From Psychrobacter cibarius (GTDB lineage Bacteria; Pseudomonadota; Gammaproteobacteria; Pseudomonadales; Moraxellaceae), in the NCBI RefSeq assembly GCF_016107535.1, contig NZ_JABASQ010000008.1, positions 1 through 64,000 on the forward strand: 64,000 bases of DNA. Direction: 5' to 3'. Each line of letters starts with the position of its first letter. Within the stretch, counting starts at the first letter, position 1. Made by a program: the position numbers and the translations under genes. Shown in pieces: positions 12,300 to 20,706 of the stretch. The notes under the pieces were generated by a model. The model did no database searches and was not told the origin of the DNA. It saw only the letters and a program-made list of their open reading frames with translations.

Positions 12300-13745
12300 C
12301 TAACCCGCTTGCAGCATCAATGCCAGTGTTTTGTAATCCTTATCAAAAGCAGGATCTGCTGCTCGTAGCTCATTAACTTTATCGCAAGCATGCATCACCG
12401 TTGTATGATCGCGACCACCGAATGATTGACCAATCTCAGGAAAACTATCACCAGTCAACTCACGCGATAATGCCATCGCTATTTGACGCGGTCTAGCAAT
12501 ACTGCGCGTGCGTTTACGACCCATCATCTCTTTGATGGTCACATCATAGTACTCAGCAACCACTTTGCGAATATTATCCATATTCACAGCTTGCACACGC
12601 ATCGCGACGATGTCTTTTAGCGCATATTGCACCATTTCAAGAGTAATCTGTGCACCCGTCAAGTTAGCATTGGCAAAAACTTGATTTAGAGCACCTTCTA
12701 AACGCCTAACATTTGAAACCACGTTTTGAGCGATGAATAATGCGCATTCTTTAGGCAGTGTCATACCATATGAAGCTGCTTTTTTTTGCAAAATTTGCAC
12801 ACGAGTATCAATCTCAGGCGGATCAACTGCTACAGTTAGCCCCCAAGAAAATCGCGATCTAAAACGTTCATCAAATTCGGTCATTTGCGAAGGATGACGA
12901 TCTGAAGCCAAAATAAGTTGTTTATCACCACTGGTAAAATCTGCAAACAGTGTCAAAAACTCATTACTACTTTTGGTTTTTCCTGCCAATACATGAATAT
13001 CATCTACAATCAATAAATCAACTTTTTTAATTTTCTTTTTAAAATCTTCTATTTTATTATTTCTTAACGAATAAACCAATTGATTAATAAATTTTTCAGA
13101 AGTGAAATAATAAAAACTTTGATTATTTTTTAAATATCGATGTGCTACAGAATGCATTAAATGCGTTTTTCCCAAACCAGAAGGTCCGTATATAAATAAA
13201 GGATTGTGTCGATTTTTTGATTGGCGCTTACCAAGCTCATAACAGGCTTTATAAGCCAGATTGTTAGATTTGCCAGTGACAAAAGTTTCAAAAGTAAAGT
13301 CAGGGTTTAGATAACTTAACGACTTGGCATCAGCAGAATCAACCAATTCTGCGTGACGCATATTGGCATCAATATCTGCTTTTGCATTGTTATGATGAAT
13401 AGTTTCAAACTGATGGTCTGCAGGGGTAGGGGAGGGTTTATCTTCATCAAACAAAGACCCTGATTGCAATTGACGATTGTCTTCGTTATCGCGGCCAGCG
13501 TTATCAACACGCACAACCACCTCTTCGATACTTCCCTGACTGTGCTTAGCAACCAGCTGCTGTATCTCTTGCAAGTGGTTTTTTTTGATGTAAGTCACAA
13601 AATAATCATTAGGAGCAAGTATAGTCAGCGTTTGCGCCTCTTGATGAGCTGACAATGGTCTCAACCACATAGTAAATACGTTGTCTTTGACGTTATATCG
13701 TAGGTCATTTAGACATTTATCCCAAATATTTGCTGTGTCTATCAT
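12300..13745 (-). CDS. dnaA: Chromosomal replication initiator protein DnaA
   Basis: AAA+ initiator that binds DnaA boxes and melts oriC. Domain I covers about residues 1-80 (IWDKCLNDLRYNV), domain II is a polar, poorly conserved linker (about 81-145), and domain III has Walker A GPSGLGKT (187-194) and Walker B LLIVDDIH (about 244-251). The domain IV helix-turn-helix carries the DnaA signature GGRDHTTVMHACDKV near 445. Codons for the AAA+ core between 13020 and 13140 are unusually AT-rich compared with the rest of the gene. The upstream region contains several DnaA boxes, consistent with autoregulation, which is known for the family. First gene of dnaA-dnaN-recF. Confidence 0.99.
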   Translation of the reverse strand: MIDTANIWDKCLNDLRYNVKDNVFTMWLRPLSAHQEAQTLTILAPNDYFVTYIKKNHLQEIQQLVAKHSQGSIEEVVVRVDNAGRDNEDNRQLQSGSLFDEDKPSPTPADHQFETIHHNNAKADIDANMRHAELVDSADAKSLSYLNPDFTFETFVTGKSNNLAYKACYELGKRQSKNRHNPLFIYGPSGLGKTHLMHSVAHRYLKNNQSFYYFTSEKFINQLVYSLRNNKIEDFKKKIKKVDLLIVDDIHVLAGKTKSSNEFLTLFADFTSGDKQLILASDRHPSQMTEFDERFRSRFSWGLTVAVDPPEIDTRVQILQKKAASYGMTLPKECALFIAQNVVSNVRRLEGALNQVFANANLTGAQITLEMVQYALKDIVAMRVQAVNMDNIRKVVAEYYDVTIKEMMGRKRTRSIARPRQIAMALSRELTGDSFPEIGQSFGGRDHTTVMHACDKVNELRAADPAFDKDYKTLALMLQAG

Positions 13746-14295
13746 GAAAAATACTAACCCTATAATTTGAAATAATATTTGTGTTTTAGCAGTGTGATCT
13801 GTTGCGTAGCCCTTAATATTTTCCGCAATTATTTCCGTTGGAAACCATATTGGGAGTTACGTTGATAAACTATACGAAGCCATATATTAAGTAGGGGCTA
13901 ATCTAACACAAATACCCTGTGGATAAAACCTTGTTTTTTGGGGATAAGGCTGTGGATACTTTTGTGCATAACTTTAAAAGTTGAGTTATCCATATTTAGC
14001 CCACAGGTTATCCACAGGTTTACCCATAGTACAATATGTTGATAATAAAAAGGAAAACTTACTTAGCCACAGATAATCGAGCTCCCAATAACAACAATAC
14101 TTATATATATTAATAGTTAATTATTATAGATTTCGAAAAAAACTGTGGATAACTTTTGGGAATCCATCACTGAATTAATTAACTGAGTCGTTATTTTTTA
14201 GTTATGAATATGAAATTTACACACGATGAATCATTTAAAATGATATTTCCTCTGTCAAAATATCTGTCTGCATCGACATAGATTAAATTAGTTCA
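13746..14295. other. Probable oriC: dnaA-rpmH intergenic region with DnaA boxes
   Basis: Three perfect DnaA boxes (TTATCCACA) are seen at 13918-13926 (minus), 14008-14016 (plus) and 14144-14152 (minus). One-mismatch boxes lie at 13951-13959, 13963-13971 and 13986-13994. Between the boxes at 14090-14135 is a run of almost pure A/T, a candidate unwinding element. Genes on both sides are transcribed outward: dnaA to the left, rpmH to the right. This arrangement is the classical Pseudomonas/Moraxellaceae type of origin. No gene lies in the stretch. Origin activity is inferred. Confidence 0.8.
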
Positions 14296-14324
14296 TTGAC
14301 CAAGATTCTATGCGGTGGTATAAT
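14296..14324 (+). promoter_or_regulatory. Strong sigma-70 promoter for rpmH
   Basis: TTGACC (14296-14301), a 17-bp spacer and TATAAT (14319-14324) lie 45 bp before the rpmH start. Confidence 0.8.
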
Positions 14325-14368
14325 CCTCCGTTATTACGAATTTAGTCCATTATTTTGATAGGTGAGTT

Positions 14369-14503
14369 ATGAAACGTACATTCCAACCAAGCGTGATCAA
14401 GCGTAAACGTACTCACGGTTTCCGTGCTCGTATGGCAACTAAAAAAGGCCGTCAGGTCTTAGCTCGTCGCCGCGCTAAAGGACGTCATCGTCTTACTGTA
14501 TAA
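14369..14503 (+). CDS. rpmH: 50S ribosomal protein L34
   Basis: A 44-aa, very basic protein starting [19 protein letters not shown] and ending in GRHRLTV, a near-textbook L34. It is a small structural protein of the large ribosomal subunit. GGTGAG precedes the ATG by a few bases. It is preceded by a strong promoter and followed about 100 bp later by a terminator, which lies before rnpA. The rpmH-rnpA-yidD-yidC-mnmE order is widely conserved next to dnaA. Confidence 0.98.
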   Translation: MKRTFQPSVIKRKRTHGFRARMATKKGRQVLARRRAKGRHRLTV

Positions 14504-14603
14504 TCAGTAGATTGCGATAAGCATGGCTTATAGTGCTTGTTGTGTTTCTATTATTTATAGATTGCGATAGTCAATCACCACAACTGACACTTAGCCATAT
14601 ATT

Positions 14604-14630
14604 AAAAGCGCCCACATCGGCGCTTTTTTT
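14604..14630 (+). terminator. Terminator between rpmH and rnpA
   Basis: The stem AAAAGCGCC (14604-14612) pairs with GGCGCTTTT (14619-14627), with a six-base loop and a T-run. It would separate high rpmH expression from rnpA, fully or by attenuation. Its position also shows that the long in-frame extension upstream of rnpA is not coding. Confidence 0.85.
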
Positions 14631-14703
14631 GTCTCTGTACTTTGTTGTTATTTCTGCGCTATTATTTCCGCTACCGTTATTCGCTCTTATACTAGGTTGT
14701 GCT

Positions 14704-15075
14704 ATGTCCAATACTGTTTCAGCGGCAGCTAATGCCCGCTTCACCAAAGAGCAGCGTTTGCTCACGCCTGCGGCCTTCCGTGAGGTTTTTGATGCACCTG
14801 AGCGTAAGCTTCATCAGAGCCATCTAATGGCATTTGTGCGTACCAATGATCATGATAAGCCACGAGTCGGCATGGCTATTACCAAGCGTAAAGTTCCTAC
14901 GGCTGTCGCGCGAAATTTAATCAAGCGTCAAATACGTGAGCACTTTCGTGTAAAGGCTCATTCTTTAGAAAACAAAGATATTGTTTTTATTGTTAAAAAA
15001 TCTATAAAAGATATAGATAACAAAGAATTAAAAAATCAAATAATCAATATTATTAAAAAAGTAGAAAAAAAATAA
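14704..15075 (+). CDS. rnpA: Ribonuclease P protein component
   Basis: Protein subunit of RNase P, which matures tRNA 5' ends together with the RNA subunit. The family core is present: [17 protein letters not shown], then [26 protein letters not shown], the basic RNR-type helix that binds RNA. The C-terminal 35 residues are Lys/Ile/Asn-rich and encoded by strikingly AT-rich DNA. The open frame runs up to 14533, but that part crosses the rpmH terminator, so the ATG at 14704 ([13 protein letters not shown], 123 aa) is chosen. The next gene, yidD, begins one base after the stop codon, suggesting translational coupling. Confidence 0.95.
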   Translation: MSNTVSAAANARFTKEQRLLTPAAFREVFDAPERKLHQSHLMAFVRTNDHDKPRVGMAITKRKVPTAVARNLIKRQIREHFRVKAHSLENKDIVFIVKKSIKDIDNKELKNQIINIIKKVEKK

Positions 15076-15076
15076 G

Positions 15077-15454
15077 ATGGATTTTTTATTTATTAATTTA
15101 AATAATATTCTTTATAAAATTATTTATTATTTTATTGTTTTTTATCAAAAGTTAATAAGCCCACTATTACCTGCTCGTTGCCGCTATTACCCTACGTGCT
15201 CGAATTATGGTAAACAAGCTTTGGCATGGCATGGAGTCCGAGCAGGCAGTTGGTTATTATTAAAACGTATCAGCAGTTGTCATCCTTTGGGTGGACACGG
15301 CATTGATTTTGTGCCGCTACCGTTATCCTCTTATCATTATCAATATGTACCTTTTAACGCACTAGCTACTAGTGTCAAAGTTCAAGGTTTATATGTTTTT
15401 AGAGATAATAAAGGCTATGTGTCTCGCTTAAACCATATGATGAAACTAACATAG
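15077..15454 (+). CDS. yidD: Membrane protein insertion efficiency factor YidD
   Basis: A small protein that assists YidC/Sec-dependent insertion of inner-membrane proteins. The family signature is intact: an amphipathic N-terminal segment ([20 protein letters not shown]) followed by [14 protein letters not shown] and [15 protein letters not shown]. At 125 aa it is longer than most YidD proteins (about 85 aa) because of a C-terminal tail after VPLP that I do not recognise. The first 30 codons are extremely AT-rich. It lies one base behind rnpA and before yidC, the usual order. Confidence 0.95.
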   Translation: MDFLFINLNNILYKIIYYFIVFYQKLISPLLPARCRYYPTCSNYGKQALAWHGVRAGSWLLLKRISSCHPLGGHGIDFVPLPLSSYHYQYVPFNALATSVKVQGLYVFRDNKGYVSRLNHMMKLT

Positions 15455-15476
15455 CATTCGTCATCGACTGCGAAGT

Positions 15477-15513
15477 TGTGGATATCTATTTAGTTACCCA
15501 CAAGTTATCCACA
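15477..15513. other. DnaA-box cluster upstream of yidC
   Basis: A perfect box TTATCCACA lies at 15505-15513, with one-mismatch boxes TTACCCACA (15494-15502) and TGTGGATAT (15477-15485). Three boxes in 37 bp point to a DnaA-binding patch 1.4 kb from the oriC candidate. Confidence 0.6.
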
Positions 15514-15665
15514 CTCTTGGTATCATTTAAGGCGGATTTTTAGTAAAATGATGCACATTTTATGTAAATGACTGGCAATACTGTTGTCACATATGATGAT
15601 AATTGTACGGTCATGACACATGCCCTAATTTTTCATTCCCTAATTTTTTAATCTAGGAAAGGTTT

Positions 15666-17363
15666 ATGCAAAAGATATTTCGGGTGATGATCATCATTGC
15701 GATGTTAATCACCGCTTATCTGCTGATTTTGGCATGGCGAGATGATTATGCCGATGCGCCAGCTGTAGATGCGGTGTCAGAAACCACTACTTCAGTAGGT
15801 GCTGATATCCCTTCGACAACTGGTGCAGCAGGTGATATTCCGGTACAGACGTTGCCTGTTGATAACAATACAGTCGCTAATGATGCTGTGACGGCAACGC
15901 CTGCTAAAGACACGGGATTAATCACGGTCACTACCGATCGTTATGATATAAAGATCAACCCAGAAGGCGGCGATATTGTTTATGCTGCTCTTAAGCAGTA
16001 TGACGCAACGCTCGATAGCGATAAGCCTTTCGTATTGCTAGAGAATAATAGTAATCGCGTGTATGTGGCTCAGTCTGGTCTTATTGGTCCTAATGGTATT
16101 GATACTGCAGAAGGTCGTGCCAAATACAGCCATACTGCTAATAATTACGTCATGGAAGCAGGGCAACAGACGCTGTCAGTACCGCTGACTTATAAAAAAG
16201 ATGGCGTGACCGTTACTAAGACCTTTACCTTTACTGAAAATAAATATCCGATTGATATTAGCTATCAAATACAAAATGCTTCTACACAACCGTGGCAAGG
16301 TCAGCTATTTGCCCAGTTGAAACGTGATGACAGTAAAGATCCAGGTATGTCTGATAAGGGTGCGCTTAGTATGGCTACTTACTTAGGCGGCGCTTGGGGT
16401 ACTCCTGATGATCCATATAACAAGCTCAAATTTAAAGACTTTAATGATGGTGAGCTAGCTGTTAGTAGCGATAAAGGTTGGGTCGGTATTGTGCAGCATT
16501 ACTTTGTATCAGCATGGGTACCTGAAAACTTTACCGCTACTTTCTTTAGCCGTGAAGCAGGCGATGATTACTTCATTGGTTTTAACAGTCAGCCTGTCAA
16601 TGTCGCGCCGAATAAACAAGTGACATTAGATGCCACCTTATACGCTGGTCCTAAGGTACAATCTGAGCTAAAAGACGTGGCAGTAGGTCTTAATAAAACG
16701 GTCGATTATGGGTTGTTATGGCCAATATCGAAGATTTTATTTGCCATCTTGGACGGTATTCATAAAGTCATCGGTAACTGGGGTTGGTCAATCATTGTAT
16801 TGACGATTTTAGTCAAAATTGCTCTGATGTGGTTCTCGAATAAGAGCTATTATTCGATGGCGAAGATGCGTGCGATTGCGCCAAGATTAGCCGCACTTAA
16901 AGAAGAGCATGGCGACGATCGAATGAAGATGTCGCAAGAAATGATGGCTATTTATAAAGAAGAAAAAGTCAATCCAATGGCAGGTTGTTTGCCTATTTTG
17001 ATGCAAATGCCTATCTTCTTAGCGCTATATTGGGTGTTGGTTGAGAGTGTTGAGCTGCGTCATGCACCTTGGATTTTATGGATTCAGGATTTATCGGCGA
17101 TGGATCCTTGGTTTATTTTACCATTGCTGATGGGTGCCTCGATGTTTGTACAGCAGCAGCTAAACCCGCAGCCAGCTGATCCGATGCAAGCGAAAGTGAT
17201 GAAGTTCTTACCAATCATCTTTACTGCTTTCATGTTGTTTTTCCCAGCTGGTCTCGTACTATACTGGACAGTCAACAACTTGTTCAGTATGACTCAGCAA
17301 TATATTGTCAATAAAAAAGTCGAAGAAGAGCAAAAGCGTCGTACTGTTAAAGTATTGGACTAA
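15666..17363 (+). CDS. yidC: Membrane protein insertase YidC
   Basis: Inserts and folds inner-membrane proteins, alone or with SecYEG. The 565-aa protein has an N-terminal membrane anchor (IFRVMIIIAMLITAYLLIL), an Ala/Thr/Asp-rich linker (about 30-85), the large periplasmic domain (about 90-345) and the conserved insertase core beginning near GLLWPISKILFAILDGIH. The core includes the cytoplasmic hairpin YSMAKMRAIAPRLAALKEEHGDDR, then MAGCLPILMQMPIFLALYWVL and the final LVLYWTVNNLFSMTQQYI segments. Length and topology match Gram-negative YidC. AGGAAAGG precedes the ATG. A DnaA-box patch lies upstream and a strong terminator follows. Confidence 0.98.
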   Translation: MQKIFRVMIIIAMLITAYLLILAWRDDYADAPAVDAVSETTTSVGADIPSTTGAAGDIPVQTLPVDNNTVANDAVTATPAKDTGLITVTTDRYDIKINPEGGDIVYAALKQYDATLDSDKPFVLLENNSNRVYVAQSGLIGPNGIDTAEGRAKYSHTANNYVMEAGQQTLSVPLTYKKDGVTVTKTFTFTENKYPIDISYQIQNASTQPWQGQLFAQLKRDDSKDPGMSDKGALSMATYLGGAWGTPDDPYNKLKFKDFNDGELAVSSDKGWVGIVQHYFVSAWVPENFTATFFSREAGDDYFIGFNSQPVNVAPNKQVTLDATLYAGPKVQSELKDVAVGLNKTVDYGLLWPISKILFAILDGIHKVIGNWGWSIIVLTILVKIALMWFSNKSYYSMAKMRAIAPRLAALKEEHGDDRMKMSQEMMAIYKEEKVNPMAGCLPILMQMPIFLALYWVLVESVELRHAPWILWIQDLSAMDPWFILPLLMGASMFVQQQLNPQPADPMQAKVMKFLPIIFTAFMLFFPAGLVLYWTVNNLFSMTQQYIVNKKVEEEQKRRTVKVLD

Positions 17364-17380
17364 GTAGCTCATCAATTGAT

Positions 17381-17411
17381 AAAAGACCATCGCTACGGCG
17401 GTGGTTTTTTT
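17381..17411 (+). terminator. Terminator after yidC
   Basis: ACCATCGC (17386-17393) pairs with GCGGTGGT (17398-17405) around a TACG tetraloop, followed by a T-run. Confidence 0.88.
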
Positions 17412-17485
17412 ATGCGTGACATTTCTATCATCGCTCACTGATTTGAAATAAAATAAGCGCAAAGCATGGCTATTTAAAGTTTGCT

Positions 17486-17514
17486 TTGTCAGTCTGTGTC
17501 CAGCCGTCTATAAT
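17486..17514 (+). promoter_or_regulatory. Sigma-70 promoter for mnmE
   Basis: TTGTCA (17486-17491), a 17-bp spacer and TATAAT (17509-17514). Transcription would begin near 17521. Confidence 0.75.
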
Positions 17515-17555
17515 GGGGTTTTTAGCTATTGAGAGTAATTGTGGATTCCCTAGAG

Positions 17556-19001
17556 ATGGCGTCAAACGTACCTAAAGCATCTGAACCACCTAAAGCATCT
17601 GGCTTGGCCACGATTGCTGCTATTGCCACACCGCTTGGAAGAGGTGGCGTTGGTGTTGTACGTCTGTCAGGTGCGCGTGCTTATGACATTGCCTGTACAC
17701 TAACGGGTAAGTCTGCTTTTACGCCACGTATGGCCAGTTTTTGTCGTTTTTATCAGGCTGATGGTACAGTCATTGATGAAGGATTAGTGCTGTACTTTAA
17801 AGGCCCGCATTCGTTCACAGGGGAAGATGTGATTGAACTGCAAGGGCATGGCGGCATGATTCTACAAAATCAACTGCTAGCAAGGGTGTTTGAGCTGGGC
17901 GCAAAACAAGCAGGTGCTGGGGAATTCTCTTATCGTGCTTTTGATAATGATAAATTGGATTTGGTACAAGCAGAGGCTATCGCTGATGCCATCGATGCGA
18001 CCAGTGCTGCCGCTGCGAGTAGTGCCATTCGCTCCCTAAGTGGTGAGTTTTCAAAGAAGATTAATCAGCTATTAGAGCAGCTTATTCATCTGCGTTTGCA
18101 TGTTGAAGCGGCGATTGATTTCCCTGACGAAGAAGACGTGGATTTTTTATCAGACGGTGTCATACAAAGTAAACTTGAGCAAACGCAAGACAAGATACAG
18201 CAAGTATTGGCGACCGCCAAGCAAGGTCAGCTCTTACGTGATGGTATCCATGTGGTCTTAGCGGGTAGACCAAATGCGGGTAAATCAAGCTTGCTGAATC
18301 GTCTGGCAGGGCAAGAGCGCGCTATCGTTACCGATGTTGCAGGTACGACTCGTGATACGCTACAGGAGACCGTAGTACTCAATGGTTTGACGCTGCATTT
18401 GACCGATACTGCAGGTCTGCGCGAGACTGAAGACACGGTAGAGCGTATTGGGATTGAACGAGCACGTACCGCCATTACACAGGCTGATATGCTACTGATG
18501 GTCTACGATGTGACTCGTGATCTTGAAGAAGAAAGTACGCCGCTACAGCTTGCAGAACAATTATTTGGTGAGTTACCAGAGGCTAAACGCTTATTGATTA
18601 TTGCTAATAAGAGTGATTTGTTAAGTGATTTACTAGATGATAGTAGCAGTCAAATACCCTCTGTCTCGCAAATCGCAATAAAAGAACGTGGTTATGAACA
18701 AGTTAATGTTTCATGTGAAACAGGTGCTGGTATCGATAATTTAGTCGAAGCCTTATGTGCTAAGGTCGGTTTTCATCCGCCAGAAAACAGCCTAATTGCT
18801 CGCACACGTCATATAGATGCACTTAGACGCACAGCCGACTCTTTAGCAGAGGCGCACGAGCAGTTAACGGTCTTTCAAGCAGGAGAGTTAGTCGCTGAAA
18901 GCTTACGCCAAGCTCAGAACAGTTTGGGTGAGATTACGGGAGCGTTTAGTGCGGATGACTTGTTGGGCAAAATCTTTGGTAGTTTCTGTATTGGAAAATA
19001 A
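17556..19001 (+). CDS. mnmE: tRNA modification GTPase MnmE (TrmE)
   Basis: With MnmG it forms the 5-carboxymethylaminomethyl group on wobble uridine of certain tRNAs. Domains in order: the N-terminal tetrahydrofolate-binding domain (TIAAIATPLGRGGVGVVRLSG), a helical domain, and an inserted G domain with G1 GRPNAGKSS, G3 DTAGLRETEDTVERIGIERA and G4 NKSD. The C-terminal CIGK matches the essential CxGK motif. The segment NVSCETGAG of the G domain is encoded over a parS-like site. Starts are possible at TTG 17529, GTG 17541 (GAGAG upstream) and ATG 17556; the promoter at 17486 allows all three. I report the ATG, with the GTG nearly as likely. Confidence 0.97.
   Translation: MASNVPKASEPPKASGLATIAAIATPLGRGGVGVVRLSGARAYDIACTLTGKSAFTPRMASFCRFYQADGTVIDEGLVLYFKGPHSFTGEDVIELQGHGGMILQNQLLARVFELGAKQAGAGEFSYRAFDNDKLDLVQAEAIADAIDATSAAAASSAIRSLSGEFSKKINQLLEQLIHLRLHVEAAIDFPDEEDVDFLSDGVIQSKLEQTQDKIQQVLATAKQGQLLRDGIHVVLAGRPNAGKSSLLNRLAGQERAIVTDVAGTTRDTLQETVVLNGLTLHLTDTAGLRETEDTVERIGIERARTAITQADMLLMVYDVTRDLEEESTPLQLAEQLFGELPEAKRLLIIANKSDLLSDLLDDSSSQIPSVSQIAIKERGYEQVNVSCETGAGIDNLVEALCAKVGFHPPENSLIARTRHIDALRRTADSLAEAHEQLTVFQAGELVAESLRQAQNSLGEITGAFSADDLLGKIFGSFCIGK
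18707..18722. other. parS-like site inside mnmE (one-base variant)
   Basis: TGTTTCATGTGAAACA is identical to the site at 10363. It encodes VSCET, where the conserved G-domain pattern is V-S-A-x-T-G-x-G, so the site shares bases with a constrained motif. Confidence 0.75.
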
Positions 19002-19051
19002 TCAGCCGATTTTTTTGAATTGCCTGATACAGCTCGTTAATTCTCAGAAAT

Positions 19052-19088
19052 TTCGGTCTTATCATTCGGTCTTATCATTCGGTCTTAT
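19052..19088 (+). repeat. 13-bp tandem repeat, 2.8 copies
   Basis: TTCGGTCTTATCA occurs at 19052-19064 and 19065-19077, and its first 11 bases recur at 19078-19088. It lies between mnmE and nrdR. Confidence 0.9.
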
Positions 19089-19136
19089 AAATAGTGACTG
19101 TGATTCTTGTGCTTAATATTGAAATAAGGAAACGCT

Positions 19137-19613
19137 ATGCATTGCCCGTATTGTAACGCGTCAGAGACGAAAGTTATTGATTCGCGTCTGGCGGCAGAAG
19201 GTGCGCAAGTCCGTCGCCGCCGCTCATGTAATAGCTGCCAAGAGCGTTTCACTACTTTTGAGATGGTAGAAGTAGTCATGCCAAGAATCATCAAGTCAAG
19301 CGGTAAAATTGAGCCTTATGATAATGAAAAACTGCGCCGCTCTATTTTATTACCATTGCAAAAGCGCCCTATCACCATTGATGAACAAGAGGCGATGATC
19401 AGTCGTATTGAGAAGCGTGTTAGACAGATGGGTGAGCGTGAAATCAGTAGCAAGGTGTTGGGTGAGATCATCATGAGTGAGCTTAAAACGTTAGATGATG
19501 TTGCTTATGTGCGCTTTGCTAGTGTTTACCGCGACTTTCAAGATATTGATGCTTTCCATCAAGAGATTGCCAATATTCGCCCAAATGAAAAAGCTGACGA
19601 TAACGTTAAATAG
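19137..19613 (+). CDS. nrdR: Transcriptional repressor NrdR
   Basis: Nucleotide-sensing repressor of ribonucleotide reductase genes. It has an N-terminal zinc ribbon with Cys pairs at residues 3/6 and 31/34 ([12 protein letters not shown] and [14 protein letters not shown]), followed by the ATP-cone domain from about residue 49 ([20 protein letters not shown]). Its 158 aa match the family's usual length. AAGGAAA precedes the start. The nrdR-ribD order is widely conserved in Proteobacteria. Confidence 0.98.
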   Translation: MHCPYCNASETKVIDSRLAAEGAQVRRRRSCNSCQERFTTFEMVEVVMPRIIKSSGKIEPYDNEKLRRSILLPLQKRPITIDEQEAMISRIEKRVRQMGEREISSKVLGEIIMSELKTLDDVAYVRFASVYRDFQDIDAFHQEIANIRPNEKADDNVK

Positions 19614-19650
19614 TTTTTACCCTCTACTTTTTTATTAAGTGTATCTCTTT

Positions 19651-20706
19651 ATGACGCTCTCAAACCATACTCAGAATGCGCAAGACCGCTACTTTATGAT
19701 GCTTGCGATCGAACAAGCCAAACAGGGTTTATATACCACCAGACCTAATCCAGCGGTAGGCTGTGTCATCGTGCAAGCAGAAGCGATCGTCGGTCAAGGG
19801 TTTCATCCGAAAGCTGGTCAGCCTCATGCAGAAGTATTTGCGCTAAAAGAAGCGGGTGCGAGGGCTTTAGGTGCAACTGCCTATGTGACTTTAGAGCCTT
19901 GTAGTCATACGGGGCGTACGCCACCTTGTGCTTTGGGTCTTATTAATGCTGGTGTGCAACGTGTGGTGATTGCAGGGCTTGATCCCAATCCACAAGTGGC
20001 AGGACGCGGTGTGAAACTGTTAGAGCAGGCTGGAATTCAAGTGACAGTCGGTATATTAACCGAGCAAGCAGAAGCTTTAAATCGTGGATTTTTAAAGGCA
20101 ATGCGCACCCAGATGCCTTATGTACGACTGAAAATTGCCACCAGCCTTGACGGTCGTACCGCGATGGCATCTGGCGAGTCAAAATGGATTACCTCAGCGG
20201 CTGCCCGCGAAGATGTGCAGAAGCTACGTGCTCAAAGTGGCGCAATTATTACTGGTAGTGAGACGGTTATCTCTGATAATCCACAGCTTAATGTACGTTC
20301 CAACCAACTAGCTGTGCCACCTGAACAAGTTCCTACTCCTAAAGTTGTCGTACTCGATAGACGTCAGCGCTTAGAACACAGCTCACAGTCTGACTATCAG
20401 TTATGCCGTCGACCGGATACGATTTATTGGCGCGAAGATAACTTGACTGAATTACTAAAAAAATTAGTCAGTGATCATCGGTGTTATGACGTGTTGGTAG
20501 AGGCCGGTGCTAGTGTTGCTGGTAGTTTCTTAAGCCAACAATTGGTAGATGAGTTGATTGTCTATCAGGCGCCTTGTTTGTTAGGCGCGCAAGCCAGACC
20601 GATGGTTGATTTTAACCCATTGTCTCTAGCTCAGCAGTTGCGTTTTAATATTTATAGTCATGAAACATTAACTCCTGACCTTAAACTGACTTTATTACCG
20701 CTATAA
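19651..20706 (+). CDS. ribD: Riboflavin biosynthesis protein RibD (deaminase/reductase)
   Basis: Bifunctional enzyme for the second and third steps of riboflavin synthesis. The N-terminal deaminase domain has the zinc-site motifs HAE (about residues 59-61) and PCSHTGRTPPC (about 83-93). The C-terminal reductase domain starts near KIATSLDGRTAMASGESKWIT and contains the conserved LVEAGASVAGSFL segment. The frame opens at a GTG at 19639; the ATG at 19651 gives the standard N-terminus, though no strong ribosome binding site precedes either. It is separated from ribE by an unusual 420-bp DnaA-box and parS region. Confidence 0.96.
   Translation: MTLSNHTQNAQDRYFMMLAIEQAKQGLYTTRPNPAVGCVIVQAEAIVGQGFHPKAGQPHAEVFALKEAGARALGATAYVTLEPCSHTGRTPPCALGLINAGVQRVVIAGLDPNPQVAGRGVKLLEQAGIQVTVGILTEQAEALNRGFLKAMRTQMPYVRLKIATSLDGRTAMASGESKWITSAAAREDVQKLRAQSGAIITGSETVISDNPQLNVRSNQLAVPPEQVPTPKVVVLDRRQRLEHSSQSDYQLCRRPDTIYWREDNLTELLKKLVSDHRCYDVLVEAGASVAGSFLSQQLVDELIVYQAPCLLGAQARPMVDFNPLSLAQQLRFNIYSHETLTPDLKLTLLPL

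Noticed and set aside
14533-14703. Upstream in-frame extension of rnpA (57 codons)
   Set aside because: It contains the rpmH terminator and precedes a normal RnpA N-terminus.
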